The notes under the pieces were generated by a model. The model saw only the letters and a program-made list of their open reading frames with translations. It was not told the origin of the DNA and did not search any database. 64,000 bases of DNA from Micromonospora yangpuensis (GTDB lineage Bacteria; Actinomycetota; Actinomycetes; Mycobacteriales; Micromonosporaceae), in the NCBI RefSeq assembly GCF_900091615.1, contig NZ_FMIA01000002.1:3224001-3288000 (forward strand), given 5' to 3'. Both the position numbers and the translations under genes were made by a program. Every line of letters starts with the position of its first letter. Within the stretch, counting starts at the first letter, position 1. Below, piece after piece: positions 58,391-64,000 of the stretch.

Positions 58391-59466
58391 GCCGGCACCT
58401 CCGGTGCGGTCGCCCGCCAGCGGGCCCATTGGCCGCTGGTCAGGGCGTGGACCTGCGCGGCGTAGGTGTCCCGGCCGTCGGCGAGCACCCCGGGCAGCAG
58501 GTCACCGAAGGCGTTGACCTCGGCGACGGCGTGCCGCTGCCAGCCGGTGAGGAACATCAGGTCGACCCCGACCTGCAGGCTGCCCGGGAAGCAGGCGGCG
58601 GCCCGCTGGCAGGTGCGCATCGCCGCCGACCAGGCGGCCGGGCCGGCGGCGGCCCGCAGCGCGGTCAGGTCACCGCGGGCGTTGCCCAGGTGCAGGTTGG
58701 TCAGCGGGCCCCGTGCGGTGCGCACCACCGCGTGGCGGGGCTCACCGGCGACCACCACCACCCGCAGGTCGACCACCCGGTCGCCGAGCCCGGCCTTGGG
58801 TAACCAGCGTTCCACGTGCAGGCCCTCGGGGGCGAGCCGGTCGACCAGGGCGGCGATGGTCGCCTCGTCGTCGTAGCGGCGGATCCGCAGGGAGTTGAAC
58901 AGCCCGTCCGGGGCCACCTCGATCGGGGTGACCGCCTGGAGGCGGTGGGCGCCGACGGCCAGGGCGATCACCCCGGCGGCCGACGAGCCGTGTGCCGGTT
59001 TGACGAAGACCCGGTGCCAGCCGGCCCGGTCCATGGCCGCCCGCAGCGAGGCGTACCCGTCGACGGGGCCGAGGGCCGGGGGTACCGGCACCCCGGCGGC
59101 GGTCAGCCGGGCGTGGCAGCGGCGTTTGTCGCAGAGCACCGCGATCTCCGTCGGGTCGTTGAGCAGCTCCGCACCGCCGGCGGCGACCCGGTCGAGGGCG
59201 TCGACCATCCCGGCGTACGTGTCGGCCAGGCCGAGCAGTTCGCCGTGGCGGGCCGGGGCGGCCGCCCCGCGCAGCAGCCGGTCGACCTGCGGGTCCTCGC
59301 CGGGGGAGTCGACGCGCAGCAGGGTGCCCGGCCCGGGTGGGGTGGCGCCGGTGAGCAGGTCGGCCCAGGGCAGCACGGTCGGTGCGGGCAGCCCGGCGGC
59401 CCGTACCGCCGCGGTGAAGCCGGTGACCCGGCGGTTGTCCGGGTTGCCCAGTACGGTCAGCCGCAT
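58378..59466 (-). CDS. STM4014-family protein, ATP-grasp-like
   Basis: 362 residues, start ATG 59466 (MRLTVLGNPDNRRVTGF). The middle has features of an ATP-grasp ligase: CDKRRCHARLTAAGVPVPPAL, VFVKPAHGSSAAGVIAL (Lys and Gly-rich loop), DLRVVVVAGEPRHAVVRTA and GVDLMFLTGWQRHAVAEVNAFGDLLPG (metal-binding Asp/Glu/Asn). Such enzymes make amide or ester bonds from a carboxylate and ATP, often with peptides. It sits between STM4013 and two STM4015 genes. The substrate is unknown, but a ribosomal peptide or small metabolite being modified by the radical SAM enzymes would fit. Confidence 0.82.
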   Translation of the reverse strand: MRLTVLGNPDNRRVTGFTAAVRAAGLPAPTVLPWADLLTGATPPGPGTLLRVDSPGEDPQVDRLLRGAAAPARHGELLGLADTYAGMVDALDRVAAGGAELLNDPTEIAVLCDKRRCHARLTAAGVPVPPALGPVDGYASLRAAMDRAGWHRVFVKPAHGSSAAGVIALAVGAHRLQAVTPIEVAPDGLFNSLRIRRYDDEATIAALVDRLAPEGLHVERWLPKAGLGDRVVDLRVVVVAGEPRHAVVRTARGPLTNLHLGNARGDLTALRAAAGPAAWSAAMRTCQRAAACFPGSLQVGVDLMFLTGWQRHAVAEVNAFGDLLPGVLADGRDTYAAQVHALTSGQWARWRATAPEVPACGA

Positions 59467-59494
59467 GGCGGCCCCGTCGGGTGCCGGCCGGTGG

Positions 59495-60442
59495 TCACTC
59501 GCCCACCGCCACGTAGCGGTGCGGCTCGTCGTCGTCGGAGTCCTCCTCCTGCGGGTCGGAGAGGTCCACCCGTACCCCGGGCAGCGCGGCGGTGACCGCC
59601 GCGGCCGTGGTGTCGGTGAGGTAGTGGTGGTGCAGGTCCAGCTGGTCGAGGTGGGTCAGGGGCTGGCCGGCGAGCAGGGCGCGGGCGCCCCGGTCGCCGA
59701 GGGTGCCCAGGGAGAGGTCCAGCCGGCGCAGCCGGGCCACCACCGGGGCGTCGGCCAGTGCCTCGGCCAGCTCGTCGGCGTGCTGGGCGTTGCGCAGCCC
59801 GAGCCGACGCAGCGCCGCGAAGCGCTGCCCGGCCAGCAGCGGGGCCAGGTCGGCCAGTTCGGTGTCGCCGCCGTAGTCGGGGTCGCCGAGCCACAGTTCG
59901 AGGTCGGTCAGGGCGGGCAGGTCGGAGTCCAGGGTCGCGCCGACGAACGACCGGGACAGCCCGCCGCTCTGCACCGTCAGCTCCCGCAGGGCCGGGTGCC
60001 GGACCGGGGTGAACCGGAAGTCCTGGCCGCCGCGTACCCACAGCACCTCCAGCTGCGGGTACGCGGTCAGCAGCGGGCTGACGTCGCCCACCAGCATCCA
60101 GGAGACCTCGCACTCGTCGAAGGTCATGTCGCCGAGGAAGAGCGACCGCAGGGCCGGCAGCCGGGGTGCGGCGGCGCAGATCTGCTCGATCGGGGCGGTG
60201 TTGAACGCCGCGTAGCCCCAGGCACCGACGACCAGGGACTCCACCGTCGGGCCGGCCTGGGTGACGAAGCGGTCGAAGGCTGCCGCGAAGGCCGCCGACG
60301 GCACGTGCTCCTGCTGCTGGTCGAAGTCGTTGACGGCCAGCCGCCAGGCGACCGGGCCGGCCACGTCCGGCAGCGGGCCGTCGGGTGGCACCTGGACGAC
60401 GGGGCGGCCGGCGAAGTGGGTGGCGTGTGCGCCGAAGGTCAT
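59495..60442 (-). CDS. STM4015-family protein, leucine-rich-repeat, copy 1
   Basis: 315 residues. An N-terminal domain (FAGRPVVQV, VAWRLAVNDFDQQQEH, VVGAWGYAAFN) is followed by LRR-like units such as LPALRSLFLGDM, HPALRELTVQSGGL, LPALTDLELWLG and LTHLDQLDLHHHYLTD, ending DPQEEDSDDDEPHRYVAVGE. LRR proteins bind partners, so a scaffold or immunity-like role is possible; nothing catalytic is visible. The stop is 28 bases before STM4014. It is a diverged duplicate of the next gene, about 40-50 percent alike by eye. Confidence 0.85.
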   Translation of the reverse strand: MTFGAHATHFAGRPVVQVPPDGPLPDVAGPVAWRLAVNDFDQQQEHVPSAAFAAAFDRFVTQAGPTVESLVVGAWGYAAFNTAPIEQICAAAPRLPALRSLFLGDMTFDECEVSWMLVGDVSPLLTAYPQLEVLWVRGGQDFRFTPVRHPALRELTVQSGGLSRSFVGATLDSDLPALTDLELWLGDPDYGGDTELADLAPLLAGQRFAALRRLGLRNAQHADELAEALADAPVVARLRRLDLSLGTLGDRGARALLAGQPLTHLDQLDLHHHYLTDTTAAAVTAALPGVRVDLSDPQEEDSDDDEPHRYVAVGE

Positions 60443-60449
60443 GGCCGGT

Positions 60450-61382
60450 TCACTCGCCGACCGCGGTGAAGCGGTACTCGCGGTCGCCGTAGACGTGGAC
60501 CTCCTGCGGGTCGGCGATGTCGACCTCGACGCCGGGCAGGGCGGCGACCAGCCGGTCGGCGCACTGCTCGGAGAGGAAGTGGTGGCTCAGGTCGAGCCGG
60601 CGCAGGTGGGTCAGGGGCTGGCCGGCCAGCAGTGCCTCGCCGCCGGTGTCGGTGAGCACCCCCTTGGACAGGTCGAGCACCTCCAGCCGGGCCACCACCG
60701 GGGCGGTGGCGACCGCCCGGGCGATGTCGTCGGCGAACTCGGAGTTGCAGATCGCCAGGTGGCGCAGCTCGGGCACCCGGTCGCCGGCCAGCAGTTCGGC
60801 GAGGTCCTTGCCGGTGGTGTCGCCCTGGTACTGCTGCTGGCCGAGCCAGAGGTCGAGGCGGCGCAGGGCCGGCAGGTCGCTGGCGGCGACCGCCCGGGAG
60901 ACCGTGGCGGGCAGCCCGCCGGTCTGGAAACCCAACTCCCGCAGCCCGTCGTGGCGCAGCGGCGCCAGCCGCAGCTCGTTGCCGCCGCGTACCCAGAACG
61001 TCTCCAACGCCGGGTAGGCCCGCAGCAGCCCGGTGATGTCGTCGTGGGTGATCCAGGAGATCTCGCACTGCTCACCGACCAGGTCGGCGAGGAAGAGGTG
61101 GCGCAGCCCGGTCCACTCGCCGGCTGCGGCGACCAGCAGGTCCAGTGGGGGAGCGGACTCGTACGCCGCGCCCCACTCGCCGATGACCACCGCGCGTACC
61201 GCCTCGGCGGGCACCTCGGCGCGGAACGCGGCGAACAGGGCGGCGAAGACCTCCGGCTCGGCGTCGAAGTCCTCGATCTCCAGTCGCCAGGCGACTGCCG
61301 ACGGGTCGTCCGGCAGTGTGCCGCCCGGCACGAAGGGTGCCACGGGCAGCCCGGCGAACGACGTCAGATGGGAGTTGATCAC
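60450..61382 (-). CDS. STM4015-family protein, leucine-rich-repeat, copy 2
   Basis: 310 residues from a GTG (61382) with CCGGAGG upstream; the longer frame to 61610 has no ribosome site. The fold is the same as copy 1: FAGLPVAPFVPGG, VAWRLEIEDFDAE, VIGEWGAAYES, LRR-like units LRHLFLADLVG, LRELGFQTGGL, LPALRRLDLWLG, LTHLRRLDLSHHFL and the end DPQEVHVYGDREYRFTAVGE. It is the first gene of the minus-strand STM operon. The two paralogues are only 7 bases apart, and the C-terminal DPQE... and ...VGE motifs are kept in both. A weak -10-like TACGGT lies in the gap to the divergent serine-hydrolase gene. Confidence 0.85.
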   Translation of the reverse strand: MINSHLTSFAGLPVAPFVPGGTLPDDPSAVAWRLEIEDFDAEPEVFAALFAAFRAEVPAEAVRAVVIGEWGAAYESAPPLDLLVAAAGEWTGLRHLFLADLVGEQCEISWITHDDITGLLRAYPALETFWVRGGNELRLAPLRHDGLRELGFQTGGLPATVSRAVAASDLPALRRLDLWLGQQQYQGDTTGKDLAELLAGDRVPELRHLAICNSEFADDIARAVATAPVVARLEVLDLSKGVLTDTGGEALLAGQPLTHLRRLDLSHHFLSEQCADRLVAALPGVEVDIADPQEVHVYGDREYRFTAVGE

Positions 61383-61608
61383 ACCGGCCTCCGGCTTTGC
61401 TGTGCGATGACGGGTGCGACCGTAACAAGCCCCACCGACACGATGATCAGCACCGAGGGCCCGCCGACGCCGGGTGCGACGCCGCGGCAGGTCGCGGGGT
61501 GGGAGGTGGCGTGCCGCCTCGACCGGGTGCGATATTGACGCGAGCCGACTCGGTCCGATGTGCTCCGAGGCGGTTGTCGGTGGTGTCGGTCGAACAGGGG
61601 AGCAACGC

Positions 61609-62670
61609 ATGGCGGAGCAGGTCAGTCGGCGGCTGGCGTTGGGTGTGGGGGCGGCGGCAGCCGCGTGGGCGGTGACGCCGGATGCAGCGCGGGCCGCCGG
61701 ACCGACCGACCCGGGCCCGCCCGATGCCGGACCCGGCGGACCGGGTGTGGACCGGGTCGTCGACCCGGCGACCCGGATCCGGCAGGCCTACCAGCAGCAG
61801 AAGGCGGCGGCGGGCGGGGTGTGGCACTCGCACGTGGCGTTGCGTGATCCGGCGGGCACCCTGCAGCCGGTGGTCGCCGACGACGCCGACCGGGTCACCC
61901 AGGGTTACAGCGTGCAGAAGCTGGCCGTCGCGGTGGCCGTCATGGACAAGATCGACCGGGGTGAGCTCCGCCTCGACCAGCGGCTGGACCTGACCGCCGA
62001 CATCATCCTCGGCGGCAGTGGGATCTACTTCCTGCAGACCGTCTACGGTGACGAGCTCACCCTGGCCAACGTGCTCACCGCGTTGCTGTTGGTCTCGGAC
62101 AACACGGCGGTACGGATGTGCGGCCGGGTGGTGCCGGCGCTGGAGATCAACGAGATCCTCGCCGCGAAGGGGTTCGCCCACACCCGGGTGGAGCCGGTGG
62201 CCAACCCGAACCGGTTCTACCTCGGGGTCACCACGCCCCGGGAGACCCACGACCTGCTCCGGCGGCTGGCCGCCCGGACGTTGCTGTCGACCCGGTCGGC
62301 GAACTTCCTGCTGGGCATCCTGCGCTGGATCAACGGCTACCACGACGGCATCCGCCGGGACATGTCCTCGGCGCAGCGCAGTCGGGTGGCCACCAAGTAC
62401 GGCGCCGACTACGACACCCGGGGCGCGGCCCGGCACGAGGCCGGCATCATGTTCGACGCCACCGGCGCGCCGGCGCTCACCTACGCGTTCTTCGCCGACT
62501 CCCTCGGCGACCTGGACAACTACGGTGGGACCCACCCGGCGGTACGGGCGCACGCCGCGTTGGGCCGGCTCCTGCTCGACACCGTCGACACCGCCGGGGT
62601 CGCGGCGTCGGTGGCCGGCGCGCAGCCACGCCAGCGGCTCGTGCCGTTCCGCCCCGTCAACGGCGGCTGA
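61609..62670 (+). CDS. Secreted serine hydrolase (class A beta-lactamase-like)
   Basis: 353 residues from ATG 61609 with GGGGAG upstream. The start EQVSRRLALGVGAAAAAWAV has an RR and a hydrophobic stretch, like a Tat signal. Motifs: SVQK (Ser about 101, Lys 104) as SxxK, SDN at about 163-165 and a later TKYG in the place of KTG, with a second-half GIRRDMSS region. This is the penicillin-binding-protein/beta-lactamase fold; relatives hydrolyse beta-lactams or act as D,D-peptidases. Without a recognisable class A Glu166 segment I keep the call general. It starts divergently from the STM operon. Confidence 0.82.
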   Translation: MAEQVSRRLALGVGAAAAAWAVTPDAARAAGPTDPGPPDAGPGGPGVDRVVDPATRIRQAYQQQKAAAGGVWHSHVALRDPAGTLQPVVADDADRVTQGYSVQKLAVAVAVMDKIDRGELRLDQRLDLTADIILGGSGIYFLQTVYGDELTLANVLTALLLVSDNTAVRMCGRVVPALEINEILAAKGFAHTRVEPVANPNRFYLGVTTPRETHDLLRRLAARTLLSTRSANFLLGILRWINGYHDGIRRDMSSAQRSRVATKYGADYDTRGAARHEAGIMFDATGAPALTYAFFADSLGDLDNYGGTHPAVRAHAALGRLLLDTVDTAGVAASVAGAQPRQRLVPFRPVNGG

Positions 62671-62784
62671 GCGGAGCCGGCGGTACGGCGGGCCCCGACG
62701 GTCCGGGCGTGGCTGTTGTGTCCGGCCGCCGCAGCGCGGATGCTGTACCCACAGTCATCCATGCTGATCAATTCGGAGGTCAGG

Positions 62785-63642
62785 ATGCGTCGTACCCCGA
62801 TCGGTACCCTCGTCACGGCCGTGCTGCTCCTGCTCGTACCGGCCGGCGCACCCGCCCGGGCGGCGTCGCCGCCCGATCCCGCCACGGTGTCGGCGGCGCT
62901 GGCCGGGGTGCGGACCGCCGGCACCACCTGGGGCCTGGACCCGGCCACCGGCCGGGTCACCCTCGGCGTCGACGACACCGTGGGCGCGGCCGACCTGGCG
63001 GTGCTGCGGGCCACCGCCGAGCGGGCCGGCGCGCTGCTGCGCCGGGAGCCGGGCCGGTTGCGCCCGCTGATCGCCGCCGGCCAGGCGATCCACGGCAGCG
63101 GCGGGGCGCGCTGCTCGCTCGGGCTCAACGCCCGTCGGGGCACCACCTGGTACGCCGTCACCGCCGGACACTGCACCGCCACCGCGACCACCTGGTACGC
63201 CGACAGCGCCCGGACCTCGCCGCTCGGCCCGCGGGTGGCCACCAGCTTCCCCGGCGACGACTACGGGCTGATCCAGCACACCGGTGGCCTGCCGCACCCC
63301 GGCGCGATCCACACCTACCCGGGTCAGCTGCCGGTCGCCGGCACCGGCACCGCCCTCGTCGGGCAGGCCGTCTGCCGCAGCGGCGCCACCACCGGTGTGC
63401 GGTGCGGTACCGTCACCGCGCTCAACCAGACGGTCAACTACGCCCAGGGCTCCGTCTCCGGCCTGATCCGCACCAACATCTGCGCCGAGTCCGGGGACAG
63501 CGGCGGTCCGCTCTACGTCGCCGCGACCGGGGTCGTGCTCGGCATTCTCTCCGGCGGCAGCGGCAACTGCACCTCCGGCGGCAGCACCTACTACCAGCCG
63601 ATCAACGAGATCCTCGCCGCGTACGGGCTGACCGTGCGGTGA
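62785..63642 (+). CDS. Secreted S1-family serine protease (streptogrisin-like)
   Basis: 285 residues from ATG 62785, with GGAGG 5 bases upstream; the frame upstream is not used. Signal peptide about 1-28 (GTLVTAVLLLLVPAGAPARA). A propeptide (about 29-110, LATVSAALAGVRTAG-like and LRATAERAGALLRREPGRLRPL) is followed by the chymotrypsin-fold domain: YAVTAGHC (His about 129), FPGDDYGLI (Asp about 159), AESGDSGGPLY (Ser about 239), GILSGGSGNC. Cys pairs (CSLG-GHC, CRSG-RCG, CAES-NCTS) match alpha-lytic/streptogrisin proteases. It is made as a zymogen and works outside the cell. Confidence 0.92.
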   Translation: MRRTPIGTLVTAVLLLLVPAGAPARAASPPDPATVSAALAGVRTAGTTWGLDPATGRVTLGVDDTVGAADLAVLRATAERAGALLRREPGRLRPLIAAGQAIHGSGGARCSLGLNARRGTTWYAVTAGHCTATATTWYADSARTSPLGPRVATSFPGDDYGLIQHTGGLPHPGAIHTYPGQLPVAGTGTALVGQAVCRSGATTGVRCGTVTALNQTVNYAQGSVSGLIRTNICAESGDSGGPLYVAATGVVLGILSGGSGNCTSGGSTYYQPINEILAAYGLTVR

Positions 63643-63665
63643 TCCGCCGCCGGCGGTAGGTGGGT

Positions 63666-63697
63666 GCCGGGCGGTGAGGGGTCCCTCACCGCCCGGC
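63666..63697 (+). terminator. Hairpin terminator of the S1 protease gene
   Basis: GCCGGGCGGTGAGGG (63666-63680) and its perfect complement (63683-63697) with a 2-base gap, 24 bases after the stop. Confidence 0.8.
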
Positions 63698-63782
63698 GGC
63701 CGACGCGACCGTACCGCGCACCGGAACGGTGCGGGCGCGTCGGCGGCTCGGGGTGTCGGTCATACCGGACCGTCGCGGCGGG

Positions 63783-64000
63783 TCAGCAGGTAGGTGAGGG
63801 CTCCGCCGCCGGGAAGCTGGAGCGGCCCCACCGGTCGTCGGGGCCGGGCGCGACGAAGTAGTACCGCCGGTAGCCGAGCAGCATTCCGTCGTCGCCGACG
63901 GTGAAGACGTCGACGAAGTCGTGCGTTCCGGTGGGTTGTCCCGGCCGTGGGGTCACCGGCCCGGTGTACCGGCCGGTCACCGCCACCCCGTCGCCGTCGG
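63783..64000 (-). CDS. SnoaL-like (NTF2-fold) protein, 5' end outside window
   Basis: The frame is open to the window edge, so the GTG at 63986 is probably internal. About 72 residues are visible: VAVTGRYTGPVTPRPGQPTGTHDFVDVFTVGDDGMLLGYRRYYF then a short polar tail. The pattern of a strand with G-R-Y, a central H-D-F-V-D-V-F and paired strands matches the end of SnoaL-like polyketide cyclases or ester-cyclase-type proteins, often about 130 residues. Function unknown. Confidence 0.5.
   Translation of the reverse strand, partial: DGDGVAVTGRYTGPVTPRPGQPTGTHDFVDVFTVGDDGMLLGYRRYYFVAPGPDDRWGRSSFPAAEPSPTC

Overview
The window is very GC-rich (roughly 70-75 percent by eye) and dense with genes. It shows GTGA/ATGA start-stop overlaps, frequent GTG starts, an XRE(DUF5753)/DUF397 pair, Tat and lipoprotein secretion signals, a CebR-type operator and many secreted polysaccharide hydrolases. 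This points to a filamentous actinobacterium, most likely Micromonosporaceae (Micromonospora-like). I see no rRNA, tRNA, CRISPR array, transposase or prophage gene; the region looks chromosomal.

Layout. (1) 1-8911: surface-polysaccharide region. It has a flippase cut by the window edge, a GT4 glycosyltransferase, a glycosidase-like lipoprotein and five different sulfotransferase-family genes. (2) 9027-12893: secreted S15 peptidase and a GH15 enzyme, convergent on a 36-bp palindromic terminator. (3) 13145-17768: oleA, a fused oleB-oleC, and oleD, a complete long-chain olefin (head-to-head hydrocarbon) operon. (4) 17757-22490: an SDR, a divergent NmrA/MarR pair with dyads between them, a small unknown gene, the XRE/DUF397 pair and a membrane protein. 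(5) 22491-22985: a non-coding stretch holding three kinds of repeat and hairpin. (6) 22986-28261: M14 peptidase, DUF1275 membrane protein, and a CBM2-GH5 cellulase under a CebR-type operator.

(7) 28430-42937: an L-arabinose regulon of araB, two micro-ORFs, araD, a four-subunit furanose-type ABC importer, araA, a LacI regulator and a large secreted protein with two GH43 domains. Three near-identical 14-bp operators (two before araB, one before the GH43 gene) tie it together. The GH43 protein would release arabinose outside the cell, the ABC system would import it, and AraA-AraB-AraD would take it to xylulose 5-phosphate. (8) 43080-44198: a P1B-type ATPase relic with an in-frame deletion of its catalytic core. 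(9) 44343-51824: five overlapping genes, SWIM zinc finger / unknown / VWA / MoxR AAA+ / DUF5682, a chaperone-like NTPase system of unknown function. (10) 52165-55407: secreted beta-helix pectate-lyase-like protein under its own LacI-type operator, and an MFS transporter. (11) 55369-61382: the uncharacterised STM4011-STM4015 set (two radical SAM proteins, an alkaline-phosphatase-fold hydrolase, an ATP-grasp-like protein, two leucine-rich STM4015 paralogues). (12) 61609-64000: Tat-type serine hydrolase, secreted S1 protease, and the edge of a SnoaL-like gene.

Family names come from motif recognition by eye. The strongest leads for unknown biology are the SWIM-VWA-MoxR-DUF5682 operon, the STM4011-4015 operon, the sulfotransferase cluster, the micro-ORF repeat between araB and araD, and the deleted metal ATPase.
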